Positions 17,525-26,572 of a DNA stretch of 35,420 nt are shown here, in pieces. Every line of letters begins with the position of its first letter. Position 1 is the first letter of the stretch. The DNA comes from an uncultured Burkholderiales bacterium (GTDB lineage Bacteria; Pseudomonadota; Gammaproteobacteria; Burkholderiales; Burkholderiaceae_C): positions 1 through 35,420 of the forward strand of contig CAIWAO010000086.1 of NCBI GenBank assembly GCA_903910745.1, read 5' to 3'. Both the position numbers and the translations under genes were made by a program. Below the pieces are notes generated by a model. That model ran no database searches. It saw nothing but the letters and a program-made list of their open reading frames with translations, and was not told where the DNA came from.

Positions 17525-17549
17525 ACTGATAACCCACTCTTTTATCACT

Positions 17550-17602
17550 TTCAGCCCCAAAGCTGCTAAGGTTTTGCTAAATTTGCAACCTTGGGAGCTG
17601 AA
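17550..17602. repeat. Stem-loop after rlmE
   Basis: TTCAGC-CCCAA (17550-17560) pairs with TTGGG-A-GCTGAA (17591-17602), an 11-bp stem with one bulged base, and an alternative inner pairing AAGGTT/AACCTT (17568-17573 with 17587-17592) competes with its upper part. It lies between the rlmE stop and the candidate ftsH promoter. No T run follows on the minus strand. Confidence 0.6.
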
Positions 17603-17638
17603 ATATCACTGTTCAGCAGTTCTTTAGCCTAAAAAAGG

Positions 17639-18304
17639 TCAAAGCCCACCTTCTTTTAGGCCAATACCTACGATAAAGTTTTCTGCCGAATTGGACCTAC
17701 TGGCCTTGGGTTTCATGGGCTTGACGACTTTAAAGGTGTTTTTAAAAAGTTTTACGAGTTGGCTGTAACCACTTCCGTGGAATACTTTGACCACCAAAGC
17801 ACCCTCTTTTTTCATATGGGTTTGCGCAAATTCCAGCGCCAATTCAACAAGGTGAGAGATTCGGGCTGCATCGGCGGATTCGATTCCAGATAGGTTGGGA
17901 GCCATATCTGAGACAACGACGTCGACAACTCGCCCTTTTAGGACCTCGGTCAATTGGCTGCCAACTATAGGCTCTCGAAAATCACCCAAAATAAACTCGA
18001 CCCCCTCGATCGGGTCCATAGGCAAGATATCAAGGGCGATGATCGAGCCGTCAAGCTCCCCACTTGCAGCGCCGTCTGGGGCGAGTTTGCGACGCACATA
18101 CTGACTCCAAGCGCCTGGGGTTGATCCCAAATCAACCACAACATCGCCTGGTTTGATGAGTTTTAATTCCTCATCAATTTCTTTTAGCTTATAAGCGGCC
18201 CTGGCACGGTAGCCCTCTTTCTTAGCGAGCTTGACGTAGGGGTCATTAACATGGTCATTTAACCACGCCTTATTAACTTTTTTGCTTTGAGTTTTAACTT
18301 TCAC
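17639..18304 (-). CDS. rlmE: 23S rRNA (uridine-2'-O)-methyltransferase RlmE (FtsJ/RrmJ)
   Basis: Methylates the 2'-OH of U2552 of 23S rRNA in the large subunit. The 221-residue protein has the FtsJ fold: SAM loop [15 protein letters not shown] (56-70) and the catalytic K-D-K-E set as Lys39 (AAYKL), Asp133 (SDMAPN), Lys173 (VVKVFHG) and Glu208 (SAENFIVG). The start is GTG; upstream GGGAA gives a weak ribosome binding site and no nearby ATG is available. It is divergent from yhbY, with only 34 bp between the two start codons, and upstream of ftsH, a pairing also seen in E. coli where both are heat-shock genes. Confidence 0.97.
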   Translation of the reverse strand: MKVKTQSKKVNKAWLNDHVNDPYVKLAKKEGYRARAAYKLKEIDEELKLIKPGDVVVDLGSTPGAWSQYVRRKLAPDGAASGELDGSIIALDILPMDPIEGVEFILGDFREPIVGSQLTEVLKGRVVDVVVSDMAPNLSGIESADAARISHLVELALEFAQTHMKKEGALVVKVFHGSGYSQLVKLFKNTFKVVKPMKPKASRSNSAENFIVGIGLKEGGL

Positions 18305-18338
18305 TAGAGTTCCCGTTGTGAGGGAGGATAATACAACG

Positions 18339-18815
18339 ATGTCAGCAATTATCCTAACACCTAGTCAGCGCAAAGTACACCGCGCCAATGCTCACCACCT
18401 TACGCCTGTCGTTATGATAGGCCAAGAGGGGTTGAGCGCTTCTGTAACCAAAGAAATAAATGCAGCCCTAAATGCCCACGGATTAATCAAAATCCGTGTT
18501 CACGGGGACGACCGGGCGGCACGAGAGGAGATGTTTTTATCTCTTGCCGAACAGCTAAGTGCAGCGCCAATTCAGCATATCGGCAAGCTCCTTGTGCTTT
18601 GGCGTCCAATTGAGGAAAAAGAGAAAACCGTCAGCGAAGACAGAATGCCTGGCCCTAGAGAGTTCAAGGTACTGAAGTACTCTAAGAGAGGCGGTCAACG
18701 CCCAGAGGTTAAAACTGTCAAAGTACTCGGTAACCAAAGACTAAGTGCTGGGGGGCAAATCAAACGAGCTAAGCCCAAGCAAAAATCAATCAAGAAAAGA
18801 AATCTTGACAATTAA
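18339..18815 (+). CDS. yhbY: Ribosome assembly RNA-binding protein YhbY
   Basis: Small CRS1-YhbY (CRM) domain protein associated with assembly of the large ribosomal subunit. The domain (about residues 5-95) shows [20 protein letters not shown], the RNA-contacting GQEGLSASV loop and [11 protein letters not shown] basic C-terminal extension (about 100-158, rich in Lys/Arg, ending [14 protein letters not shown]) makes it longer than the roughly 97-residue E. coli protein. The frame opens earlier at a GTG (18318), but AGGGAGGA lies ten bases before the ATG at 18339, so 158 residues is preferred. It converges on the DUF4149 gene. Confidence 0.93.
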   Translation: MSAIILTPSQRKVHRANAHHLTPVVMIGQEGLSASVTKEINAALNAHGLIKIRVHGDDRAAREEMFLSLAEQLSAAPIQHIGKLLVLWRPIEEKEKTVSEDRMPGPREFKVLKYSKRGGQRPEVKTVKVLGNQRLSAGGQIKRAKPKQKSIKKRNLDN

Positions 18816-18891
18816 TTTGCACTAGTTCTTGGTATGCACTAGTCGCCAGCCCTGCGGCTTTTAGTTTGCTAACTTGCTCTTTATGGCAATG

Positions 18892-19323
18892 TTAGTTCAG
18901 GCGTTTTACCTTCGTGTAAAAACGCCATATGTAGCCTGTGGCACAAACCCATTGAGCAAAATAAAGCGCGCTTCCAACCGAGTGCCAAAGTGGCAAATTC
19001 TCGTGAGCAAGAATTCGGGGGGATACAGCAAACTCCATCACCGTGGCGCAAAGCATCCCCGTGACTACCCAACCTGATGGGGAGACCTTCACATTTTCAC
19101 GATTAAAGAGCGAGTCGTCTTGAGATTGTCGTCTGGAGGCCAAAATCAAGGCTATTCCACAAACCACGCAAACCCAGGTTTGTGCAGTAAACAAAATACC
19201 GGCAATTCGCCCTGCCTCTGCCGGAGTTTGCATATTAATGAACAGCAAAGGCACAACGAGAAAGCCGATGGCGCTTAAACTTCCCCACCAAAAGGCGGCT
19301 AAAAAAAGTTTAAGTCTTCCCAT
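18892..19323 (-). CDS. DUF4149 integral membrane protein
   Basis: The 143-residue protein has four predicted membrane spans (about 5-27, 40-62, 84-104 and 112-134) with short charged loops (SRRQSQDDSLFNRENVK in the middle). It matches DUF4149 proteins that accompany greA and yhbY in Betaproteobacteria. Conserved-looking points are LAAFWWGSLSAIGFLVVPLLF near the N terminus split over the first span and the HSVGSALYFAQW region near the end. Function is unknown. It follows greA by 48 bp on the same strand, so it is probably co-transcribed; no clear ribosome binding site precedes its ATG. The 76-bp gap to yhbY has a direct repeat TGCACTAGT (18818 and 18835) and a weak hairpin AGCC-CTGC-GGCT followed by T residues. 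Confidence 0.85.
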   Translation of the reverse strand: MGRLKLFLAAFWWGSLSAIGFLVVPLLFINMQTPAEAGRIAGILFTAQTWVCVVCGIALILASRRQSQDDSLFNRENVKVSPSGWVVTGMLCATVMEFAVSPRILAHENLPLWHSVGSALYFAQWVCATGYIWRFYTKVKRLN

Positions 19324-19371
19324 GGTAATTTATATGGTGATTAATGTGGTGCTTTAGACGGGTGGGCTGGA

Positions 19372-19848
19372 TTATTTATATGAAACAGCTACGATCTCAT
19401 AGCGCTTTTGTCCGCCAGGAGCCTGGACAACCGCAGAGTCTCCCTCCTCTTTACCAATAAGTGCTCTAGCTATAGGACTACTAACGTTGATCAACCCAAG
19501 TTTAAGATCCGCCTCATCTTCACCCACAATTTGGTAGGTTACTTTTTCACCAGTTGACTCCTCCTCTAGCTCAACGGTTGAGCCAAATACGACCAATCCA
19601 TCTGCGTTAAGCGAGGAGGGATCAATAATTTGTGCCATAGAGAGTTTGCTCTCTATTTCTTGAATACGGCCCTCAATAAAGCCTTGCCTATCTTTGGCGG
19701 CGTCGTATTCAGCATTTTCTGATAGGTCTCCCTGTGCTCTGGCCTCAGAAATAGCATTAATCACCCAAGGACGGTCCACCGTTTTAAGCCTGTGGAGCTC
19801 CTCCTTAAGTTTTTCAGCACCGCGCTTTGTAATTGGAATAGTCGCCAT
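19372..19848 (-). CDS. greA: Transcription elongation factor GreA
   Basis: Binds the RNA polymerase secondary channel and stimulates cleavage of backtracked transcripts. The 158-residue protein has the N-terminal coiled coil with the catalytic tip motif [13 protein letters not shown] (about 40-52) carrying the acidic pair, and a C-terminal FKBP-like domain ending in [10 protein letters not shown]. Length is exactly typical. It is 77 bp downstream of carB on the same strand and precedes the DUF4149 gene, the common betaproteobacterial order. Confidence 0.98.
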   Translation of the reverse strand: MATIPITKRGAEKLKEELHRLKTVDRPWVINAISEARAQGDLSENAEYDAAKDRQGFIEGRIQEIESKLSMAQIIDPSSLNADGLVVFGSTVELEEESTGEKVTYQIVGEDEADLKLGLINVSSPIARALIGKEEGDSAVVQAPGGQKRYEIVAVSYK

Positions 19849-19925
19849 AAGTTCAGTTAAAAAGTTTCAAAAAACAAAATATCAAAGTTGCACACAAACC
19901 AAGAGATTTAAATTAAAGGTACCCA

Positions 19926-22900
19926 TTAAACCAGTTGAGAGTGCATTTCTTGTACAGAGTAAACGCCTAGAGAGTCCATGTGTTTCATGCCCTCGACGGC
20001 AGCTTCTGCACCGGCCATTGTAGTTATCGTTGTCACACGCGCCATTAGTGAGGATGTCCTGATTTGACGCGAGTCGGCAATTGCATTGCGACGCTCCTCG
20101 ACTGTGTTGATGACCATTGCAACCTCATTGTTCTTGATCATATCTACAACATGGGGACGCCCCTCTGCCACTTTGTTGACGGGCGTGACCTTCAAACCAG
20201 CCGCGGAAATTGCAGCTGCGGTACCCCTGGTTGCTACCAGCTCAAAGCCCATATCCAGTAGCGTTCGAGCAAGCTCAATCGCTCTTGGTTTGTCATTATT
20301 TTTAACGGTGAGGAAGATCTTTTTAATCTCATCTGTGGGTCTTGGAAAACGTGTTCCAGCACCTATTTGACTTTTCACAAAAGCCTCTCCAAACGTTTTA
20401 CCAACCCCCATAACTTCACCCGTTGATTTCATCTCTGGGCCTAAGATCGTATCGACACCTGGGAATTTAACGAATGGGAATACCGCCTCTTTGACGCTAA
20501 AGTAAGGTGGGTTGACCTCTTTGGTTATCCCTTGTGATGCCAAGGACTGACCAACCATGCATCTCGCAGCAACTTTCGCAAGTTGAATACCTGTGGCTTT
20601 GCTGACATAGGGGACCGTTCTGCTGGCTCTTGGGTTGACCTCTAAAACGTAGATAACATCCTTGCCATTTTGTTTTTGGATTGCAAACTGTACGTTCATC
20701 AATCCAACCACGTTCAGACCTTTGGCCATTGCAGCGGTTTGAATCTTAAGCTCTTTTACGGTTTCAACTGACAATGAATAGGGAGGCAAGGAACAGGCTG
20801 AATCTCCACTGTGTACGCCGGCTTGTTCAATATGCTCCATCACCCCGCCAATGAAGACGTCAACACCGTCACTGAGCGCGTCTACATCACATTCAATCGC
20901 ATCGTTTAGGAATCGGTCCAAAAGCACTGGTGAGTCATGACTGACCTTGACCGCCTCTCGCATATATCTCTCAAGGTCTTTTTGCTCATGGACGATCTCC
21001 ATCGCGCGTCCACCCAAAACGTAACTGGGTCGAACCACGAGAGGATATCCAAGAGCCTGCGCTTTAAGAAGCGCCTCGGGCTCTGTTCGTGCAGTTGCGT
21101 TGGGAGGTTGTAAGAGTTTTAACTCGTTCAACAACTTTTGAAACCGCTCACGATCCTCTGCTGCGTCGATCATATCTGGGCTCGTACCGATGATGGGCAC
21201 ACCAGCGGCCTCTAAACCAAGAGCCAATTTCAACGGGGTTTGACCTCCGTACTGAACGATGACACCAAGAGGTTTTTCTTTATCAACTATTTCTAACACA
21301 TCCTCTAAGGTAAGGGGCTCAAAATACAATCTGTCGCTCGTATCAAAATCAGTTGACACGGTCTCTGGGTTACAGTTGACCATGATGGTTTCATAGCCAT
21401 CTTCGCGCAAGGCAAGAGCCGCATGAACGCAGCAGTAATCAAACTCAATGCCTTGTCCGATCCGGTTCGGGCCCCCGCCTAGGACCATTATTTTCTTTTT
21501 ATCTGTAGGCTCGGACTCGCACTCATCTTCATATGTCGAGTACATATAAGCTGTACGGGTTTCAAACTCTGCAGCGCAAGTATCTACGCGTTTATAAACG
21601 GGCCTAATTCCAAGCAAATGTCTGCGATCCCTAACGGCTTGCTCTGTGGTGGTTAATAACTTGGCAAGGCGTCTGTCGGAGAACCCTTTTTGTTTTAACT
21701 TTCGCAAAGACACACCATCAACAGCGTCTAAGGCAGCAGCGCCTTTGCTAGCAGTTAATTGATCGATTTCTAATTCAATCTTGATGATTTCTTCAATTTG
21801 AACTAAGAACCAGGGATCAATTTTTGTTAGGGCATGAACCTCTGCTACGCTCATTCCTAAACCAAACGCATCCCCTACGTACCAAATCCTCTCGGGGCCT
21901 GGTTCACCAAGCTCTTTCTCTAAAACCTCTCGGTCCAAAGTCTTTTGGTTCATACCGTCAACACCTACTTCAAGGCCTCTAAGCGCCTTTTGAAAAGATT
22001 CTTGGAAGGTACGCCCCATCGCCATCACTTCACCAACAGACTTCATCTGAGTGGTTAATCTTGAGTCTGCTTGTGGAAATTTCTCAAACGCAAACCTTGG
22101 AATCTTTGTAACCACATAATCAATGCTTGGCTCAAAACTAGCGGGTGTTGCACCACCGGTTATCTCATTTCTAAGCTCATCTAAGGTGTAGCCAACAGCT
22201 AATTTAGCTGCAATTTTGGCAATCGGAAATCCCGTTGCTTTAGAAGCCAGCGCAGATGACCTAGAAACCCGTGGATTCATCTCAATCACGATCATTCGTC
22301 CATCAACTGGGTTGACTGCAAACTGGACGTTGGAGCCACCCGTATCCACTCCAATCTCACGCAACACAGCCAAAGAGGCGTTGCGCATGATTTGATATTC
22401 TTTGTCCGTCAGGGTCTGTGCGGGTGCAACAGTTATGGAGTCACCCGTATGAACCCCCATGGGATCTAAGTTTTCGATGGAGCAAACAATAATGCAGTTG
22501 TCTGCTCGGTCTCTGACCACCTCCATCTCGTACTCTTTCCAACCCAGGAGCGACTCCTCGATCAAAAGCTCATTGGTGGGTGAAGCCTCTAAACCTCGCT
22601 TACAAATTGTTTCAAACTCTTCTGAGTTATAGGCAATACCCCCCCCCGTACCCCCGAGCGTGAAACTTGGACGTATGACGGTTGGGAAACCCAAACTCTT
22701 TTGAACAGTCCAGGCTTCATCCATACTGTGAGCGATGCCAGAGCGTGCAGAGCCCAGACCAATTTTGGTCATCGCATCTTTAAATTTGAGTCTATCCTCT
22801 GCTTTATCAATAGCCTCAGGACTTGCACCAATTAACTCGACGTTGTATTTTTTAAGAATACCGTGATGCCACAGATCAAGCGCACAATTGAGAGCAGTTT

Positions 22901-23177
22901 GTCCCCCCATCGTTGGCAAAATTGCATCTGGTCGTTCTTTTGCAATGATTTTCTCAACAGTTTGCCAAGTAATGGGCTCAATGTAGGTCACATCTGCAGT
23001 TGATGGATCTGTCATGATCGTGGCAGGATTGCTGTTGATCAAAATGACTTTAAATCCCTCCTCTCTGAGTGCCTTGCAGGCCTGGACGCCGGAATAATCA
23101 AACTCACAAGCTTGGCCAATGATGATCGGCCCAGCTCCAATGATCAAAATACTTTTAATATCAGTGCGCTTGGGCAT
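19926..23177 (-). CDS. carB: Carbamoyl-phosphate synthase large subunit
   Basis: Makes carbamoyl phosphate from bicarbonate, ammonia and two ATP for pyrimidine and arginine synthesis. The 1083-residue protein has the two duplicated ATP-grasp halves, opening with [19 protein letters not shown] and, near residue 567, [19 protein letters not shown], and a C-terminal allosteric MGS-like domain (from about 945, [14 protein letters not shown] onward) where UMP and ornithine act in E. coli. Its ATG abuts the carA stop (TAAATG) and GGAG lies within the end of carA, so the subunits are coupled. Length is normal. Confidence 0.98.
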   Translation of the reverse strand: MPKRTDIKSILIIGAGPIIIGQACEFDYSGVQACKALREEGFKVILINSNPATIMTDPSTADVTYIEPITWQTVEKIIAKERPDAILPTMGGQTALNCALDLWHHGILKKYNVELIGASPEAIDKAEDRLKFKDAMTKIGLGSARSGIAHSMDEAWTVQKSLGFPTVIRPSFTLGGTGGGIAYNSEEFETICKRGLEASPTNELLIEESLLGWKEYEMEVVRDRADNCIIVCSIENLDPMGVHTGDSITVAPAQTLTDKEYQIMRNASLAVLREIGVDTGGSNVQFAVNPVDGRMIVIEMNPRVSRSSALASKATGFPIAKIAAKLAVGYTLDELRNEITGGATPASFEPSIDYVVTKIPRFAFEKFPQADSRLTTQMKSVGEVMAMGRTFQESFQKALRGLEVGVDGMNQKTLDREVLEKELGEPGPERIWYVGDAFGLGMSVAEVHALTKIDPWFLVQIEEIIKIELEIDQLTASKGAAALDAVDGVSLRKLKQKGFSDRRLAKLLTTTEQAVRDRRHLLGIRPVYKRVDTCAAEFETRTAYMYSTYEDECESEPTDKKKIMVLGGGPNRIGQGIEFDYCCVHAALALREDGYETIMVNCNPETVSTDFDTSDRLYFEPLTLEDVLEIVDKEKPLGVIVQYGGQTPLKLALGLEAAGVPIIGTSPDMIDAAEDRERFQKLLNELKLLQPPNATARTEPEALLKAQALGYPLVVRPSYVLGGRAMEIVHEQKDLERYMREAVKVSHDSPVLLDRFLNDAIECDVDALSDGVDVFIGGVMEHIEQAGVHSGDSACSLPPYSLSVETVKELKIQTAAMAKGLNVVGLMNVQFAIQKQNGKDVIYVLEVNPRASRTVPYVSKATGIQLAKVAARCMVGQSLASQGITKEVNPPYFSVKEAVFPFVKFPGVDTILGPEMKSTGEVMGVGKTFGEAFVKSQIGAGTRFPRPTDEIKKIFLTVKNNDKPRAIELARTLLDMGFELVATRGTAAAISAAGLKVTPVNKVAEGRPHVVDMIKNNEVAMVINTVEERRNAIADSRQIRTSSLMARVTTITTMAGAEAAVEGMKHMDSLGVYSVQEMHSQLV

Positions 23178-24353
23178 TTAACTCTTCTCCATGAGCGCTG
23201 TAAAGCGGTCAAATAAATAATCTATATCGTGAGGGCCTGGGGATGCCTCGGGATGCCCTTGGAAACAAAATGCAGGGCGATCGGTACGCATCAAACCTTG
23301 AATTGTTCCATCAAATAAAGAGACATGAGTTGCCTTTAAATTTGCCGGCAAGGTATCTGCATTCACTGCAAAACCATGGTTTTGGCTGGTGATGGAAACA
23401 CGCTTGCTAGAGAGCTCTTGAACGGGGTGGTTTGCACCGTGATGACCGAATTTCATCTTAAAGGTTTTTGCCCCACTTGCAAGAGCCATGATTTGATGAC
23501 CAAGGCAGATACCAAAAGTAGGAACTCCAGATTCAATCAGTGTTCCTGCGGCCTTGATTGCATAATCACACGGCTCAGGATCACCTGGGCCGTTAGATAA
23601 AAATACGCCACTAGGCTTTAGGGCCATCACATCCTGAGCGCTGGTCTTAGCGGGCACAACTGTAATTTTGCAGCCCCTTTGACTCAACATTCGTAGGATA
23701 TTTCTTTTCACACCAAAGTCATAAGCAACAACGTGAAACTTTAGATCAGACGGCGTACCGTAGCCTTTGCCTAAAACCCATTCAGACTCTGTCCACTGGA
23801 ATGATTTTGTGATGGAGACTTTTTGGGCCAAGTCCAGACCACTCATCGAGGGGGCTGATCGAGCTGCAGCCAGGGCCTTCTCTGATGCTATTTTTAAGCC
23901 TGCAGCGTCCAGGATTTGTCCGCCGGGAAGTGCCAATATGGCACCATTTTGCGCACCAAAAGTTCTAAGTCGCTTGGTCAGACTTCGGGTATCAATTCCT
24001 GCAATTGCGACAGTCCCTTGGCGTGTTAGATAGGACGTTAAATCTTCATTGCTTCTAAAGTTAGAGGCAATCATAGGAAGATCCTTGATGATCAAACCTG
24101 CAGCGTGAACACGATCAGATTCAACGTCCTCTCGGTTGATGCCGTAATTACCGATATGGGGATACGTCAGCGTTACCAACTGCTGACAATAACTTGGGTC
24201 AGTGAGAATTTCTTGATACCCTGTCAACGCAGTGTTGAAGACAACTTCCCCAACGCTTTGACCGGTTGCACCAATTGAATGACCCACATAGACGGTACCG
24301 TCCGCAAGTGCCAAGATGGCTGGAGGGGATTTTCCCTGAAGAGACAAAAGCAA
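23178..24353 (-). CDS. carA: Carbamoyl-phosphate synthase small subunit (glutaminase)
   Basis: Class I glutamine amidotransferase subunit that feeds ammonia to CarB. The 391-residue protein has the N-terminal CarA domain ([32 protein letters not shown]) and the glutaminase domain with [13 protein letters not shown], nucleophile Cys283 in FGICLGHQ, and His367/Glu369 in GHPEASPGP. The triad is intact. The start is TTG, supported by GGAGA six bases upstream; the next in-frame start would be another TTG two codons later, so the exact residue is slightly uncertain. It heads the carA-carB pair. Confidence 0.97.
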   Translation of the reverse strand: MLLSLQGKSPPAILALADGTVYVGHSIGATGQSVGEVVFNTALTGYQEILTDPSYCQQLVTLTYPHIGNYGINREDVESDRVHAAGLIIKDLPMIASNFRSNEDLTSYLTRQGTVAIAGIDTRSLTKRLRTFGAQNGAILALPGGQILDAAGLKIASEKALAAARSAPSMSGLDLAQKVSITKSFQWTESEWVLGKGYGTPSDLKFHVVAYDFGVKRNILRMLSQRGCKITVVPAKTSAQDVMALKPSGVFLSNGPGDPEPCDYAIKAAGTLIESGVPTFGICLGHQIMALASGAKTFKMKFGHHGANHPVQELSSKRVSITSQNHGFAVNADTLPANLKATHVSLFDGTIQGLMRTDRPAFCFQGHPEASPGPHDIDYLFDRFTALMEKS

Positions 24354-24492
24354 TGGGTTCTCCGTTTATATTTCGGTGACGCCCATCGCACCATTAAGAG
24401 AGTACTCTTCGAGGGTGTTTAAGTTCGAGGGATTGGTCTTTAAATAGAGCGTGGGCGTGTGATTAGAAGGTGCTAAAAAGCACTTTATTATA
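24354..24492 (-). promoter_or_regulatory. Candidate carAB promoter and leader
   Basis: On the minus strand TATAAT (24492-24487) is a perfect -10, without a convincing -35. Transcription from about 24480 would begin at a small hairpin (GTGCT at 24470-24474 pairs with AGCAC at 24479-24483) and run through a leader of about 127 nt. The leader has a 7-bp inverted repeat ACGCCCA/TGGGCGT (24379-24385 and 24452-24458), a 10-bp palindrome AGAGTACTCT (24399-24408), and a six-codon open frame (ATG GGC GTC ACC GAA ATA TAA) ending just before the carA ribosome binding site. No pyrimidine-attenuator U tract was recognised. Confidence 0.4.
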
Positions 24493-24603
24493 GCCGACAC
24501 AACTCTCGATTACCCGAACAATACCTGTTCTAACCCTGGCGTTGCATGGCAAATGGCATTTCAAGCGTGCAAATAATCCATTTGTATGCAGTTTAGTATT
24601 GGT

Positions 24604-25581
24604 TTAGGCCTTTAATCCAATTTTTGCTACCAGCTTTTTAAACATCTCACTGTCCCTTTGCATGAGTTGTTTGAATCCATCAGCATCGTTATAAACCAAA
24701 CCGAGGTTTAACTTGTCAAGGGACTCTTTAAACATGGGCTCAGAGGCGGCCCCCTTAGCTGCTGTGCGCAGTGTTGCAATCACATTAGCCGGAGTGCCCT
24801 TAGGAGCAGCAAGTCCTCTCCATGCTCCTATAGAGAGATCGATTTTTCTTTCTTTCAGGGTCGGAACTTTCTCGAAACCTTTAACCCGCTGATCGGACAT
24901 AACCGCAAGCGTCTTTAATTTACCCGCCGCCACCTGTGCTGAGACCTCCCCTGGACTTACGGACACCGCATCTATGTGACCGCCTAGCAAGGCTACGACT
25001 GCGGGGGCTGCACCTTGAAAGGGAATTGGATTAAATTTAACTCCCACTTTATCCTCTAAAGAGGCGTGCGCCAAATGCCAAATAGAGCCATTTCCTGCGT
25101 TGCCCATTTTTACATTTCCAGGAAACTTTTGAGCTTCACTTAGAAACTCCTCAATCGTATTCCAAGGAGCATCCGCCTTAACTGTGATCGCTGCAGGGTC
25201 AGCATTTAGCTGAGCAATCGGTATGAAATCTTCGTATGTGTACTTGGTTAATCCCAGTGCGGGGAGAATAGTAATTTCGACAATAACCATACATAATTTG
25301 TATCCATCTGGCTTGGAGTTGATCATGTCCCCCATACCAATTGCTCCAGAAGCACCTGGTTTATCGTTCACTGTAACCGGTTGATTTAGGTATTTTTTTA
25401 CAGCCTCGGAGAAAGCGCGGGATACAGCGTCTGTCCCCCCTCCAGCAGCTGCAGGGACTACTAATTCAATTGGCTTATTAGGATATTCTGCTTCTTGTGC
25501 CCACAACTGAGTTGAAGGAAGTGCCAGCACTCCCATCCCTCCAATGAGTGCTCTTCTATTGAAGTTTGGATTAATCGACAT
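24604..25581 (-). CDS. TctC/Bug-family periplasmic substrate-binding protein
   Basis: Extracytoplasmic solute receptor of the Bug (TctC) family, which is strongly expanded in Burkholderiales. The 325-residue protein has a signal peptide (about 1-29) with a twin-arginine-like start (NRRALIGG) and likely cleavage after LWAQ, then the family opening YPNKPIELVVPAAAGGGTD and the hallmark KPGASGAIG, followed by NAGNGSIWHLAH and the PFQGAAPAVVALLGG loop. No TctA/TctB membrane partner is present, so it is an orphan receptor, as most Bug proteins are. Ligand cannot be told from sequence. AAGGGA precedes the ATG. It is separated from terC by a terminator and probably forms its own unit. Confidence 0.9.
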   Translation of the reverse strand: MSINPNFNRRALIGGMGVLALPSTQLWAQEAEYPNKPIELVVPAAAGGGTDAVSRAFSEAVKKYLNQPVTVNDKPGASGAIGMGDMINSKPDGYKLCMVIVEITILPALGLTKYTYEDFIPIAQLNADPAAITVKADAPWNTIEEFLSEAQKFPGNVKMGNAGNGSIWHLAHASLEDKVGVKFNPIPFQGAAPAVVALLGGHIDAVSVSPGEVSAQVAAGKLKTLAVMSDQRVKGFEKVPTLKERKIDLSIGAWRGLAAPKGTPANVIATLRTAAKGAASEPMFKESLDKLNLGLVYNDADGFKQLMQRDSEMFKKLVAKIGLKA

Positions 25582-25686
25582 AGTCCCTTGCCCTTTAAAA
25601 TCAGAATCACTGGATGCGACTCAACAGATTTCAAATGATAGGTCAAACCAGTCCAAGTGGAGCTAGGGTTTTCAATGTGTAGAGAC

Positions 25687-25727
25687 AAAAAAATAAAACC
25701 CGTCAAATATATAGATATTTAGACGGG
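25687..25727 (-). terminator. Intrinsic terminator of terC
   Basis: On the minus strand GCCCGTCTAAATAT and ATATTTGACGGG form a 12-bp stem with one bulged base (25727-25699 on the plus numbering), directly followed by a run of T residues broken once by A (25698-25687). It lies 37 bp after the terC stop. Confidence 0.9.
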
Positions 25728-25763
25728 CTCACGATTAATTGGTGTAACAGGGATATTTACAAA

Positions 25764-26462
25764 TTAGCCAACCTGTTCAGAACCCTTAGCTTTGTGCCTG
25801 TACTCCATAAACTTGCCCGCCCCAACAACGATGAGTGCACCCATAATTGGGAAGAAAATATTTGCATTGGGTATGTTAGCAGCCAAGTAGTCTGCAATTG
25901 CAGGATCATCGACCACCATTTCACCAGACACGTAACCTAGCAAAGCGGCACCCAAAGTAATGACGATAGGGAAGCGCTCCATCAGCCTCATAATGAGAGC
26001 ACTTCCAAATAAGATCAATGGAATGGTAATGATCATACCGACAAAAAGCATCCAAAGATGTCCTTTGGCGACGGCGGCCATGCCAAGCACGTTATCAAGG
26101 CTCATCACAATGTCAGCAATGATAATGATCTTAACGGCCTCCCAAAAGTGCGCACCGCCCTTAACATCGTCATTCTCATCTTCAGGCACTAGAAGTTTTA
26201 TGGCAATCCAAATCAATAAAACACTACCAACGATTGCCACATAAGGAATATCTAATAAATACGAAGCAGCGGCGGTCAAACCCGTCATCAACACAATAAT
26301 TCCAACTGCCCCCACCATAAATGCAAGCTTGGCTTCCTTTGCAGGCAAAGACCTACAAGCAAGTGCAATAACTACAGCATTGTCACCACTCAGCACAACG
26401 TTGATGATACAAATTTGTAACAAAGCCAACCAAATATCTGGGCTGCTAAATATCTCTAACAT
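25764..26462 (-). CDS. TerC-family integral membrane protein (YjbE type)
   Basis: Seven-span membrane protein of the TerC superfamily; members have been linked to tellurite resistance and, for the YjbE/YkoY/Alx branch, to manganese export. The 232-residue protein has the characteristic acidic intramembrane motifs VVLSGDNAVVIALACRSLP (about 22-40) and IVMSLDNVLGMAAVAKGH in the second half, and ends in a short basic tail (MEYRHKAKG). Length matches the YjbE group. A strong ribosome binding site AGGAG lies six bases before the ATG. It has terminators on both sides and so is monocistronic. Metal specificity is inference from the family; no manganese riboswitch was recognised in its 110-bp leader. 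Confidence 0.9.
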   Translation of the reverse strand: MLEIFSSPDIWLALLQICIINVVLSGDNAVVIALACRSLPAKEAKLAFMVGAVGIIVLMTGLTAAASYLLDIPYVAIVGSVLLIWIAIKLLVPEDENDDVKGGAHFWEAVKIIIIADIVMSLDNVLGMAAVAKGHLWMLFVGMIITIPLILFGSALIMRLMERFPIVITLGAALLGYVSGEMVVDDPAIADYLAANIPNANIFFPIMGALIVVGAGKFMEYRHKAKGSEQVG

Positions 26463-26529
26463 GTAAAGCTCCTATTAACCAAAATTTGCAGAAATTAAAC
26501 CAAAAAACAAAGTTGAAGCATTCTATGAG

Positions 26530-26554
26530 AAAAAACTCATCCACCATCGGGTGG
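26530..26554 (-). terminator. Intrinsic terminator after the formyltransferase gene
   Basis: On the minus strand CCACC-CGAT-GGTGG (26554-26541) forms a compact GC-rich hairpin, followed after ATGAG by six T residues (26535-26530). The five-base gap between stem and T run is slightly long, so efficiency is uncertain. Confidence 0.6.
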
Positions 26555-26572
26555 TATCACTAAGGAAAGCTA

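Noticed and set aside
18318-18338. GTG start for yhbY
   Set aside because: The GTG overlaps the AGGGAGGA ribosome binding site that clearly serves the ATG at 18339.
24604-25581. Complete TctABC tripartite transporter
   Set aside because: Only the binding protein is present; neighbouring genes encode no membrane subunits.
26463-26572. Manganese (yybP-ykoY) riboswitch upstream of the TerC-family gene
   Set aside because: Members of this family are often preceded by one, but the 110-bp leader lacks the conserved core and is largely taken up by a terminator and AT-rich sequence.
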